Assembly: GCA_016935975.1 (NCBI GenBank)
Contig: JAFGPX010000008.1
Coordinates: 1 to 34,553, forward strand
Direction: 5' to 3'
Source of the DNA: Deltaproteobacteria bacterium
Lineage (GTDB): Bacteria; Myxococcota_A; Polyangia; Fen-1088
Length of the DNA: 34,553 nt
The notes below the pieces were generated by a model that saw only the letters and a list, made by a program, of their open reading frames with translations, did no database searches and was not told where the DNA came from. Shown in pieces: positions 7,755 to 16,212 of the stretch (positions are counted from its first letter, which is position 1; every line of letters begins with the position of its first letter). The position numbers were made by a program, and so were the translations under genes.

Positions 7755-9403
7755 GGAGTTCTCGGGCAAAGCCTGGCTTCGTATTTTCGGCTCCGCTCGC
7801 CTTCGCCATTCTCGCCGCAGGTTGCGGCGGCATCGGGCACAGGAAGCAGCCTCCCGCGCCGGTCTGCCCCAGCGATCAGATGGCCTGCGGCGAGGAGTGT
7901 GTGGCCAGCCTGACGGATTCGACCAACTGCGGTGGCTGCGGCATCCCCTGCGCGACCGGGCAGATCTGTCGGGGCGGCGCGTGTCAGTGCATCTTTGGGA
8001 TCCTCTGCAACGGCGCCTGCGAGCCGCCCGAGACAACCCAGTGCAAGACGACCGAGAGCACGCTGGTCACCTCCGCACCGGGCGCCTACTGGCAGACGGA
8101 CGGACAGCTTGCCGAAGTGGCGATGGGCGACGCCGACGTGACGGTCCACGACAATGCCACGGCGCAGACCTGGGAGGGATTCGGCGGCTCCTTCAACGAG
8201 ATGGGATGGCACTACCTGTCCATGCTCGGCGCCAGCGACCGAGACGCCGCCGTTCGTCTCCTCTACGGCGCAGACGGGGCGCGCCTCGCATTCGGCCGCA
8301 TTCCCATCGGAGCCAGCGACTACGCGATGGATCGCTACACGCTCGACGAAACGGCGGACGACACGTCGCTGGCGAGCTTTTCGATTGCGCGCGACATGCA
8401 GCTTCTCATCCCGTTCATCAAGGCGGCCCAGGCGGTCAAGGCCAGCATTCGCTTCTGGGCCAGCCCGTGGACGCCGCCCACCTGGATGAAGCAGGGACCG
8501 TTCTCGGCCGGCAACGTCTACTCGCCCTTCGACGGGGGCACGATGAAGGACGACGACGTCACGATGCGGGCGTTCGCACAGTACTTCGTCCGATTCGTGC
8601 AAGCCTACGCGCAGCAAGGGATTGCCATCGAGGCGATCTCCCCGCAGAACGAGCCGAGCTACACCGGCAACTACCCGACCTGTGGGTGGTCGCCGGCCAC
8701 ATACGCGAAGTTCGTCGGCCAGCATCTCGGTCCCGCGCTCGCTGGCGAGGGCCTTGTCACGAAGATAGTGCTCGGCACCTTCAACGACAGCCGGTCGGAC
8801 CCCGGGATCGTCGGCCGCGTGATGGATGACGACTCCGCGCGCAGCCACATCGGGGTCCTCGGTTTCCAGTGGGGCATGCTCGAAAAGGTGGGCGGCGCCA
8901 AGTCGTACCGCCTTCCCATCTGGCAGACGGAGCACAAGTGTGGCAACTACCCCTGGGAGAAGGACAAGACCTTTCGCGCCGACATGGCGCCGAACGACCA
9001 CGCGTACGCCGTGGAGAGCTGGGGGCTCATCCGCGACTGGATCGAGGCGGGCGTCACGGCGTACAGCGCGTGGAACATGGTTCTGGACACGGTGGGTGTC
9101 GGTATCGACACCACGCGCGTCTGGCCGCAGAACGCGCTTCTGACGGTGGACACCGCGACGAAGACGCTGAACATCACGCCGACCTACTACGTCTTCCGGC
9201 ACTTCTCGCAGTTCGTCGCCCAGGGGGCCAAGGTCGTCGTGGCCCGCGGCGGCGACGCCGTGGCCTTCAGAAACCCGGACGGCAGCATCGTCGTCGTGGT
9301 GCACAACGCCGGCGCCGCGAGGACGATGACCTTGGCCACCGCCGGCAGGAGACTGCAGTTCGCGATGCCCGGCAACGGATGGGCCACGGTGGTTGCGCGC
9401 TGA
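7745..9403 (+). CDS. GH30-family glycoside hydrolase lipoprotein
   Basis: 552 residues from TTG at 7745, the only start that keeps the complete signal sequence; it overlaps the end of the GH39 gene. The lipobox LAAGC gives Cys27. Residues about 40-105 form a Cys-rich segment (CGGCGIPC, CRGGACQC) of a type common in myxobacterial surface proteins. The GH30 domain follows from WEGFGGSFNEMGW (about 140): RIPIGASDY, FWASPWTPPTWMK, acid/base Glu303 in SPQNEPSY, nucleophile Glu396 in WQTEHKCG, and a C-terminal beta-sandwich. GH30 enzymes act on glucosylceramide, beta-1,6-glucan or xylan; the FWASPWTPPTWMK form suits the glucosylceramidase-like branch, but specificity is not settled. The overlap with the GH39 gene implies one transcript and linked substrates. 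Confidence 0.88.
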   Translation: MQVGSSRAKPGFVFSAPLAFAILAAGCGGIGHRKQPPAPVCPSDQMACGEECVASLTDSTNCGGCGIPCATGQICRGGACQCIFGILCNGACEPPETTQCKTTESTLVTSAPGAYWQTDGQLAEVAMGDADVTVHDNATAQTWEGFGGSFNEMGWHYLSMLGASDRDAAVRLLYGADGARLAFGRIPIGASDYAMDRYTLDETADDTSLASFSIARDMQLLIPFIKAAQAVKASIRFWASPWTPPTWMKQGPFSAGNVYSPFDGGTMKDDDVTMRAFAQYFVRFVQAYAQQGIAIEAISPQNEPSYTGNYPTCGWSPATYAKFVGQHLGPALAGEGLVTKIVLGTFNDSRSDPGIVGRVMDDDSARSHIGVLGFQWGMLEKVGGAKSYRLPIWQTEHKCGNYPWEKDKTFRADMAPNDHAYAVESWGLIRDWIEAGVTAYSAWNMVLDTVGVGIDTTRVWPQNALLTVDTATKTLNITPTYYVFRHFSQFVAQGAKVVVARGGDAVAFRNPDGSIVVVVHNAGAARTMTLATAGRRLQFAMPGNGWATVVAR

Positions 9404-9537
9404 GCGTGGCTCGAAGGCGGGCTCGGCGGTTGTCGGCTGGCAGGGGATACGGGCTGGTTGACGTGTTCTTCGCCGTCAGAGAATCTGAGCCACGATGATG
9501 CAGGACGGGCGCCCGTTGTCCATACGAGCCGAAGACG

Positions 9538-11388
9538 ATGTGGCGGTCTGAGGCGCGAGCCACCTGGGCTTTGCGCGCCGCCCTGGCGGCGGCAGCGGTA
9601 CTGCTGGTCGTTGTCGGGTCGCTGCGCGCGCGTGCCGAGTCGCCACTCTCGCTCGGACGCCTCGAACGCGAGTCCGTCGCGGCAGCTCTCGCGCAGCTCG
9701 GGCTGACCGTCGATCCCAGCCCCGACGGCAAGGTCATCGGCCACGTCTACGTCGTCAACCAGGACGTATTCTCGTCCCAGGACTGGCATTTCCGCCTCCT
9801 CAACTTCCTCCACCGGACCACGCGCCCCGACATCCTCGAGCGCGAGCTGCTGCTTGCGCCGGGCCAGCGCTGGGACGGGGCGCTTGCGGACGAGAGCGTG
9901 CGCAACCTGCAGGCGCCGCCGCCGCTCTTTTTCGCGGACGGCACACGGTTCGCCGCGCCGCAGCTCTCGAGCGTGGTCGCCATCGTGCCGCTGGCGTCGC
10001 CCGTACCCGGCACCGTCGACGTGCTGGCAGTCACGCGGGATCTGTGGAGCCTGCGCTTCAACACCGACTTCGAGTTTCAGAAGGACACGCTGTCGCTCCT
10101 CGTCACGTCGCTCTCGGAGAACAACCTGCTGGGTTGGCGCAAGTACCTGTCCGCAGGGTTCGAGATGGACCAGGGCCGTTTCGGCGTCGGGCCGACCTAC
10201 TTCGATCCCAACGTCGGGGGCACGCGACTCACGCTGCTGGCCACGGGGACGGCGTGGTACGCGCGGGACACCGACCGCTACGAGGGCAACAACGAGATGT
10301 TTTCGCTGCGCTACCCACTCTACGCGCTGGCCAGCCGCTGGGGCGCGGGCCTCGACGGCAGCCATCAGGACATCGTCGTCCGCCACTTCTGCGACAACCG
10401 ACTGTGCCCGGTGGAGGTCAGCGGGACCGAAGTGCCCTTCGCCTACCGGCACCTCGTCCTGACCGCCGACGCCAACCTGGTGCGATCGTTCGGACAGACG
10501 GTCATCCAGCGCTTGACGGCGGGCTATCGCTTCGACCGGCGGCGCTCGCTCGCGCTGGCGGACTTCCCGGCCGGTGAAAACGATCCAGGCCTCGCCGACG
10601 AGTTCCTCGCCGGGTGGGCGCCACCGCCCGAGATGCGGTCCGAGCCATACCTGCGCTACGAGTTGTTCGCGGCACGCTACAGGGTGTTCCGCGATCTGGA
10701 CACGTTCGACCTACGCGAGAACCGGCGGCTCGGACCCTTGCTCGCCCTCGAGCTGGCGGCCGGTATGCCCGCGTACGGGGCCGATTTTCTCGCGTACCCG
10801 ATGAGCGTGACGGCGAGCTGGGCCGGCGCGCCTGCAGGCACGGGGTTCGGGGTGGCGCAGGTGCAAGCGTCCGCCCGGGCACGATCGGGACAGCTCATCG
10901 ACCAGCGGCTGTCGGCGCTGTTCCACTTCGCCTCTCCGCCGATCGCGCGCGCCGGGCGCGTGGTGCTGACAGCAACGACCGACGTGATCCGTGCCGACAC
11001 CCATGGGACGCGTTTCTTCTTGGGTGGCAACACGGGGCTGCGCGGCTACAACGTCGGCGAGTTCCAGGGCACGGTCCAGGCCGCCGCCCACGCCGAGATC
11101 CGCACCGCTCCGATCCCCGTGGGTTCGCAGCGCTTCGGAGCGGTCGTCTTCTACGACGTGGGGCACGCCGCAGCGTCGTATGGGGATCTCGTGCCGCACC
11201 ACGATCTGGGTATCGGCCTTCGCTGGTTGATCCCACAGCTCAACTCGTCGGTGCTGCGCGTCGACTGGGCCATCCCGACCCAGGCAGGGCCCTACACCCA
11301 ACCGGGGCTTCCCGGCCGAATCACGGCCGGGTTCATGCAGTCGTTCTGGCTTCTCGACTCCCCGAAGGGATACCTGCCGCTTCACTGA
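9538..11388 (+). CDS. Omp85/BamA-superfamily outer-membrane beta-barrel protein
   Basis: 616 residues. An N-terminal signal sequence ends at RARAES. A POTRA-like segment follows (about 60-190, with GHVYVVNQDVFSSQDWHFRLLNFLH and RELLLAPGQRWD), then a long beta-rich domain. The barrel contains FFLGGNTGLRGYNVGEFQG, matching the conserved (V/L)RG(F/Y) loop of Omp85 proteins, and FYDVGHA and GLRWLIPQ near the end as in the bacterial surface antigen (D15) domain. It has fewer POTRA-type domains than canonical BamA, so it is more likely a specialised export or assembly barrel than the essential BamA. It lies 134 bases after the GH30 gene on the same strand and could be co-transcribed, perhaps helping to deliver the surface enzymes, but nothing in the sequence shows this. 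Confidence 0.85.
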   Translation: MWRSEARATWALRAALAAAAVLLVVVGSLRARAESPLSLGRLERESVAAALAQLGLTVDPSPDGKVIGHVYVVNQDVFSSQDWHFRLLNFLHRTTRPDILERELLLAPGQRWDGALADESVRNLQAPPPLFFADGTRFAAPQLSSVVAIVPLASPVPGTVDVLAVTRDLWSLRFNTDFEFQKDTLSLLVTSLSENNLLGWRKYLSAGFEMDQGRFGVGPTYFDPNVGGTRLTLLATGTAWYARDTDRYEGNNEMFSLRYPLYALASRWGAGLDGSHQDIVVRHFCDNRLCPVEVSGTEVPFAYRHLVLTADANLVRSFGQTVIQRLTAGYRFDRRRSLALADFPAGENDPGLADEFLAGWAPPPEMRSEPYLRYELFAARYRVFRDLDTFDLRENRRLGPLLALELAAGMPAYGADFLAYPMSVTASWAGAPAGTGFGVAQVQASARARSGQLIDQRLSALFHFASPPIARAGRVVLTATTDVIRADTHGTRFFLGGNTGLRGYNVGEFQGTVQAAAHAEIRTAPIPVGSQRFGAVVFYDVGHAAASYGDLVPHHDLGIGLRWLIPQLNSSVLRVDWAIPTQAGPYTQPGLPGRITAGFMQSFWLLDSPKGYLPLH

Positions 11389-11389
11389 C

Positions 11390-11960
11390 GAGCGCGGGTC
11401 GGGCGATTGTGACGCACAGTGTGTCGGGCGACCGCGCGCTGTCGAGGCTGCGCCCGAGGCTCTGCGAGCCCTTCTCGATTCGCTCGGCGAAGCGCCGTCG
11501 CAGCCGCCAGCGCAGGAACCGCCGGCGGCGGGGGAGGAGGTGGGGGCGGAGGCTCTGGTGGGAAAGGGGGCTTCCAGCCGGCGAACGAGCTCCGTGATCG
11601 CCGGGGCCGACTCGTGCGAGCGGGCCTGACCGGCGGCCGCGGCGGCGTCGACCGCGACCGAGGGCAGCTTGATGATACGAACGACATCCTTCTCGGCAGA
11701 AGCCGGGAGATCCACCCGAATCTCCTGCCCTTCGTCGACACAGCGAACGCTCACCGACTCCGGAAGGACTGCGTTGCGCGCGCGAGCGTCGCGTAGCTCC
11801 AACTCCATCACCCGACGGACCGTGATCGCGTCGACCTCGAGGCATGGGTCGATCACCAAGAGCGGCGCCCAGTCGTCCTCCGGAGCGATTGCTTCGGGGT
11901 CTAGGGCCAGGAGCCGGAGCGCGAAGAACGTGCCGATCGATGTTCGCCGAGCAATCCGCG
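11390..11960 (-). pseudogene. Decayed envelope-protein gene, barrel part lost
   Basis: On the minus strand a convincing domain (PLLVIDPCLEVDAITVRRV ... VRCVDEGQEIRVDL ... ELVRRLE) resembles the N-terminal periplasmic domain of the envelope genes in modules B and C. After ELVRRLE the original frame turns into Arg/Ser-rich noise, while the adjacent frame continues as PPPPPPPPPPAVPAL, the Pro-rich linker expected next, so a frameshift lies near 11580. The expected C-terminal beta domain is missing and the remains stop where the Omp85 gene ends. No clean start is left. It follows the decayed FecR gene in the same orientation, as in a FecR-envelope gene pair. Confidence 0.6.
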
Positions 11961-12900
11961 CATCAACGCCATGTACCGCCCTTCCGGGTACATCTGTCGG
12001 TCGTGGCGAGCGGCTTGGGCCGCCCGGCGCGAGCCGCCGGCCTTCTGCCACGATTCGGCCACACGCGCGGCCGATCTTCCGCCAGGGCTCCGCGCGGTGC
12101 GATGCGCTTGGGTTCGGCAAAGGCCGCAGCTGCCTCGCGGCGACGACCGAGATCGGTGAGCAGCACCCAGCCCGGTGTGAACGCGGCCGAGGGCGCTCGC
12201 GGGTTCTTGGGGTAGCGCTCCACGAGGCGCCGCAAGGGAGCCACCGCGGCCCGCGGATGACGCGAGCGCCGCGCGACGTCCGCAGCCTGCATGAGAGCGG
12301 CGGGATCGTCCGCGCCGCGAGTCCGGGACTGGGTGCGGTTTTCCGGCGCCGACGCGGCCGGCGCCAGGGGCTTGGGCGCTTCGCTTGCGACCGCGACCGC
12401 CAGGCCGGGCACGGGTGCGGCGGAGGACACGCGGTCCTCGCCGGGGCCGAGCTCGAGGCGCAATCGTCTGGCGGGGCGGAGAATCGCGACGCGGCCTTCC
12501 GAGACTGCCACGCGGACTCTGGCCCCGGCCTCGTGCACGACATGGAAGACCGTCCCGAGATCCTCGATCTAGACGTGAATTTCGCGTCTTCCGAGGATCT
12601 CGATTCACCAGCAGGGTATGTGGCGAAATCCGCGGCGACCGCTCAGCGGGCGCGAGGTATGGGGGCCCGACGGGCTTTGCCCGCGGGGGCGGGAAGGCTG
12701 GCCTCCCCGCCGTTTCGCGGCACGTGAAACCCCGGCTCAAACGTCCCCGTATCGACGCGTAACAGCCGCCGACTGTCGTGACGGACACGGGACTGCGCGC
12801 CGCCAGACCGGAGGTGCACCGTGGTACGCGTAGGCGTTTGTTCCGCGACTTGGATCGCCGTCGTCCGGTCGAGCGGAACTGGGGCAGAGCGCGCATTACG
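11940..12900 (-). pseudogene. Broken FecR-domain membrane regulator with TPR-like C-terminus
   Basis: Read on the minus strand, the FecR core is split. AIQVAEQTPTRTTVHLRSGG and VRHDSRRLLRVDTGT lie at about 12740-12870, while EIHV-stop-IEDLGTVFHV followed by ARVRVAVSEGRVAIL lies at about 12475-12585. In intact relatives these parts are nearly contiguous, so roughly 160 bases appear inserted, and a TAG interrupts the second part. The C-terminal TPR-like domain (RRLVERYPKNPRAPSAAF ... APRGALAED) loses frame near 12065 and continues in the next frame as VAESWQKAGGSRRAAQAA and QMYPEGRYMALMRGLLGE. The N-terminal cytoplasmic part and the companion sigma gene are not found. At least three lesions make it non-functional. 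FecR-type proteins normally relay an envelope signal to an ECF sigma factor. Confidence 0.75.
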
Positions 12901-13155
12901 TCTATCAAGCAGTCCTGAGATGTAGCGCGCTCCCAAGCCTGTCAATCGGGGATCGGGCCGGCGACGCCAAATAGGATCGCTTGCGAATGGCATGTGCGCT
13001 GAGTTCTAGGGCCAAGGATCGCTCGCATCATCAAGATCGAAAGACCCATCTCGTCTTGCTCGCGCCCCTTTGTCAAAGGTGACGCCTGCCAACGCCGACG
13101 CAGGCCTACGGCAAGGGTGCCAGGACTGCAATCCGTGAGAGGTAGGAGCCCAGAA

Positions 13156-13434
13156 ATGGAGACGCTGTCTGGTTCTCTGCAATCGAGGCCCCAACGCCCC
13201 CGCGATGCTCGCCCCAGCACCACGGCACGCGTCCTGGTGACGGCCGCGAAAGGAGTAGGGAGCCCGCCCAAGGACCACAACGAGTGCAAGGACTTCATCA
13301 AAGCGCCGCCCCGGCACTGCATCGGCAAGTACGGCATGGACGACGTGCCGAATTGGTTCTGGGAGGTACGCTCGGGTCGGCAATTGACGTGCGGATCCTC
13401 ACCGACGTGTGCTGCCGACGCAACAATCGGATGA
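13156..13434 (+). pseudogene. Internally deleted, truncated GH39 copy
   Basis: The ATG at 13156 has aggag at 13144-13148, 7 bases upstream, as in the intact GH39 gene. The first 33 residues (RPQRPRDARPSTTARVLVTAAKG) resemble the intact signal-peptide region (RPRACQDTRTTRLAHTLAVAATG). The frame then jumps to GSPPKDHNECKDFIKAP..KYGMDDVPNWFWEV, which matches SPPKDYNEWKNFIKALT..KYGMGDVSKWYFEV of the intact enzyme (about residues 156-192). Some 120 residues between are missing. Similarity stops exactly before WNEP, so the catalytic Glu is absent. A 92-codon frame remains open but cannot encode an enzyme. Confidence 0.8.
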
Positions 13435-13544
13435 TCGAGGATGCGTGGCGGTGTATGGTTCCCCGCGCGGAACGCATGTCTGCCGGCAAAGGGTGCAAAC
13501 GATTCCTTCTTCGAGAATCGTTCGTGCGGGGATGGAATCCCCGG

Positions 13545-14738
13545 ATGCTCCGTGTCCGCCACCTGCGTCGGCCGTCGCGTCTGCTGTGGCTTTGCGCCAG
13601 CGCGACGATGGCGCTCTTGGTGGAGCCGCCTGGCTTCGCGGGGGCGGCCGAGACCGACCTCTATGTCCGCCTGCACTATGCGGTCGACGCCGCCGTGCGT
13701 GGTTGCTGGGACGAGTTGGAGTTTCGCCGTAGTGTGGCTCGTCGGATCGGCTACGACCCCTTCCGCGAGGATGCCTCGCTCGACGTCCATGTCCACGTCG
13801 GCGGCACCGCCAACGCCGTCGATGGCCATGTCGAATGGCGCAAAGCCAATGGCCTGTTGATGGGCGAGCGTCGGTTTGTCGCCAAAGACGGCAACTGCGT
13901 GAAGCTGCTCACCGAGCTGAGCTTCGCCGTCGGACTGCAAATCGAGTTGCTGCGCCCCAAGACGCCCTCGGGGGCTGGCGCGGTCGCTTCGGCGAGAGGT
14001 GGTGGCGCGACCGCGTCCGGGGCCGCGCCGATCGCGGCAACCGTGACCGCGCCGCCCCCTTCCGTCGCGCCCCCGGCCACGCCGCCTCCGCCAACCCCGG
14101 TTTCCCCGCCATCCGCCGCTCCACCTGAGGCCGCACCGCCTGCCGCAGCACCTGAGCCCGTCGTGACCGAAGAGCCCTCCCCCCGGCGTCGTCGCTTCGA
14201 CAAGACCGCCGACGAAAGCGAGCCCAAATCGGCGGAGACTGCCTTGCGCTGGCCAATGTGGATTGGTCTCGGCCCGTCTCTGGCCTGGCGTCTCTCGCCC
14301 GCCATCACCGCGGACGCGCGCCTGTTTGTCGGGATTCGGCGCAACGCCCTATCACTCGAGGTTGCCGCAGAGGCGAGTTACCCGTCGACCCAGCGTTCGC
14401 GGGACGGGAGTGGCTTTCGCCAGACCCTGATCGGAGGCACCTTGGCGCTCTGCGGGCACCGCCAGTGGCTCGCGGCCTGCGCGCTCGGCAGGGCCAGCCA
14501 GATTCGCGTCACGGGTTTGGGCGTGGACGAGCCGCGCTCGCCGACTGGATTGGCGGCGCAAGCCGGGCTGCGTGTGGCCGCAGCCCTGGATCTCGGCGGT
14601 CCATGGTTCCTGGCCGCCCACCTCGACGGGCTCGGCTTGCTCACGTCGTGTACGGTCATGCTGAACGGGGCTGCCGTGTGGGAGATGCCCCGACTTGGTG
14701 CACTGTTGGGCATCGACCTGGCGGCTCGTTTTCGGTGA
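13545..14738 (+). CDS. Module B envelope protein: periplasmic domain, Pro-rich linker, C-terminal beta domain
   Basis: 397 residues from ATG 13545, chosen because it opens a signal peptide (LLWLCASATMALLVEPPGFAGAA); the frame is open further upstream. Mature residues about 33-145 form a domain with RGCWDELEFRRSVARRIGYDPF, VDGHVEWRKANGLLMGERRF and LLTELSFAVGLQIELL. A Pro/Ala linker (about 150-225) follows, then about 165 residues of alternating hydrophobic strands ending LLGIDLAARFR, probably a small outer-membrane barrel. Its TGA overlaps the GTG of sigma B (GTGA). I know no defined function. The position suggests an outer-membrane or wall-spanning sensor for the sigma system. The module C gene at 17515 has the same architecture but little sequence identity by eye. 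Confidence 0.7.
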   Translation: MLRVRHLRRPSRLLWLCASATMALLVEPPGFAGAAETDLYVRLHYAVDAAVRGCWDELEFRRSVARRIGYDPFREDASLDVHVHVGGTANAVDGHVEWRKANGLLMGERRFVAKDGNCVKLLTELSFAVGLQIELLRPKTPSGAGAVASARGGGATASGAAPIAATVTAPPPSVAPPATPPPPTPVSPPSAAPPEAAPPAAAPEPVVTEEPSPRRRRFDKTADESEPKSAETALRWPMWIGLGPSLAWRLSPAITADARLFVGIRRNALSLEVAAEASYPSTQRSRDGSGFRQTLIGGTLALCGHRQWLAACALGRASQIRVTGLGVDEPRSPTGLAAQAGLRVAAALDLGGPWFLAAHLDGLGLLTSCTVMLNGAAVWEMPRLGALLGIDLAARFR

Positions 14739-15352
14739 CAAGGCCCATCGCGCCGGAACAATGGCATAATGTTGGAAGTGCGTCTTTGAGCCAACTACGT
14801 CTTGCTTCAAGCCCGCCGAGCCCCGGAGCCGTGTCGCGCCACACGAGCGACGACGCTTGTTTTGAGGCCTACCAGCGCGAGCTGGACTACCTGATGCGGA
14901 CGCTACGACGCTTGGGCGTGGATACGGATGACGTGGAGGACCTGGCCCATGAGGTCTTCCTAGTGCTGCGGCGCACGTGGCCGCACTATGACCCAACACG
15001 AGCCCTCAAGCCCTTCCTGTTTGGAATCGCCTTCCGAGTGGCCATGTCCCACCGACGCAAGCGCTGGCGAGAGGTGCCGTTTGCGACGGTCGACGAGCCC
15101 GATCGCTCTCCGGCCCCCGATCGCGCAGCCGAGGCCAACCAGGCGCGCGCCATAGTCCTGGACGCTCTCAACCGGATTCCACTCAAACGGCGCGCCGTCT
15201 TGGTCATGCACGATCTCGACGAGGTTCCCGTGCAGGACGTGGCCGCAACACTCTGCATTCCGCTCTTCACCGCCTATTCGCGTTTGCGCAAGGCTCGGCG
15301 CGAGCTCGAGGCGGCGGTTACGCACATTCGAAGAAGGAGCGACATTCGATGA
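14735..15352 (+). CDS. ECF-family RNA polymerase sigma factor (module B)
   Basis: 205 residues from GTG, which overlaps the stop of the envelope gene (GTGA); the frame itself is open much further upstream. Region 2 reads DVEDLAHEVFLVLRRTWPHY followed by RVAMSHRRKRWREVPFATVD. Region 4 reads LKRRAVLVMHDLDEVPVQ and IPLFTAYSRLRKARREL. The last of these, the likely -35 recognition helix, is identical to that of sigma A, so the two factors may recognise overlapping promoters. The stop overlaps the next ATG (ATGA). It is a close paralogue of the module A factor along its whole length, including the N-terminal SVT..P..EQW stretch. Confidence 0.9.
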   Translation: MTRPIAPEQWHNVGSASLSQLRLASSPPSPGAVSRHTSDDACFEAYQRELDYLMRTLRRLGVDTDDVEDLAHEVFLVLRRTWPHYDPTRALKPFLFGIAFRVAMSHRRKRWREVPFATVDEPDRSPAPDRAAEANQARAIVLDALNRIPLKRRAVLVMHDLDEVPVQDVAATLCIPLFTAYSRLRKARRELEAAVTHIRRRSDIR

Positions 15353-16059
15353 TGGTCGGCGACACGAGCCGGATGCCTCCACCGCTCCCGCCCTCGGTCG
15401 AAGCCTTGCTGGCGCATGAACGCGTAATCGTCCCGCAGCCCGAGACGGTGCGTGCTCGTGCTGTGGCTCGCGCGCGCGAGGCGCTGTGCGAGGAGGATGC
15501 GGTAGCACCACCGCCCTGGCGCATGTCTGCCTCGCCCGTGCGCCGCCTGCTTCTCGCGGCGGCCGCTGGCCTCGTGCTGATGGCCGGCGCCGCGGCCGCA
15601 TACCAGATGCTGAGACAGCCGGAGCGAGCACGGCCGGCAAGCGTGGGGGCGCCGGCAACCCCGCGGCGCGCGCACGTTGCGCCTCCGGTCGCCGAGATGC
15701 CGCCGGAGCTGGCTCCGGAAGCTGCGCCAGCCGTGTCTCCGAGAGAACCGACGCCAAGCCGTCGAGCTGGGCCCGCCGCAAGACGCGCCGTTGCGCCGGA
15801 AGAGCTGCGTCTGCTTGTCCGTGCGCGGCAGGCTGACGCACGCCAGGAATACCTGTCGGTGCTGTCGGTTTTGGCCGAGCATGAACGCACCCACCCCGCT
15901 GGCCGTCTATTGGAAGAGCGCGAAGTCCTGCGGGTCAAGGCTCTGGTTGGTCTCGGTCGCGGCGGCGAAGCCCGCAAGGTCGCCGCGAGATTCCGCCGCG
16001 ACTTCCCTCGGAGTGTCTTGCTGCGCAAGATCGAGGATATGCTGGTTTCGCTCAGGTAA
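15349..16059 (+). CDS. Single-pass membrane partner of sigma B, probable anti-sigma factor
   Basis: 236 residues, paralogue of 4154-4888. The N-terminal cytoplasmic segment has VEALLAHERVIVPQ and ARAVARAREAL. One membrane helix lies at about 65-84 (LLLAAAAGLVLMAGAAAAY). A Pro/Ala linker leads to a helical C-terminal domain (APEELRLLVRARQADARQEY ... FRRDFPRSVLLRKIEDML). The start is fixed by the ATGA overlap with sigma B. By position and topology it should hold or release sigma B in response to an envelope cue; no classical zinc anti-sigma motif is seen. The gene downstream is convergent, so the module ends here. Confidence 0.7.
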   Translation: MMVGDTSRMPPPLPPSVEALLAHERVIVPQPETVRARAVARAREALCEEDAVAPPPWRMSASPVRRLLLAAAAGLVLMAGAAAAYQMLRQPERARPASVGAPATPRRAHVAPPVAEMPPELAPEAAPAVSPREPTPSRRAGPAARRAVAPEELRLLVRARQADARQEYLSVLSVLAEHERTHPAGRLLEEREVLRVKALVGLGRGGEARKVAARFRRDFPRSVLLRKIEDMLVSLR

Positions 16060-16212
16060 AGCCAGAGCGCAGACGCCCCTTCTTCTTCGGTTGGCTGCTG
16101 CGAATTCGCTGCTGCCCATCGCTTGCGGCGGCCAGAACCTCGACGCCATCTCAGACTTGGCCCGGCTGCCGGTGCACGCGCACCCGCCGGTCGTCTTCGA
16201 CGCAAGGAGCGT

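Noticed and set aside
5136-8036. Very long minus-strand open frame opposite GH39/GH30
   Set aside because: Composition is Arg/Ala/His-rich without domains, while the plus strand carries clear GH39 and GH30 catalytic motifs. It is a high-GC shadow.
6944-9304. Minus-strand frame of 786 codons
   Set aside because: Mirror of the GH30 gene and of the Gly-rich linker (poly Pro/Glu on this strand); no coherent protein.
9187-10452. Minus-strand frame opposite the Omp85 gene
   Set aside because: No recognisable fold or signal; the plus strand encodes the barrel with the LRGY motif.
10711-12543. Minus-strand frame of 610 codons as one intact gene
   Set aside because: Only its middle (about 11580-11950) looks like protein; the ends are out-of-frame noise, so it is treated as part of the decayed envelope gene.
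14258-14734. Long N-terminal extension of sigma B
   Set aside because: It overlaps the 3' half of the envelope gene in another frame; the GTGA junction gives a standard ECF length.
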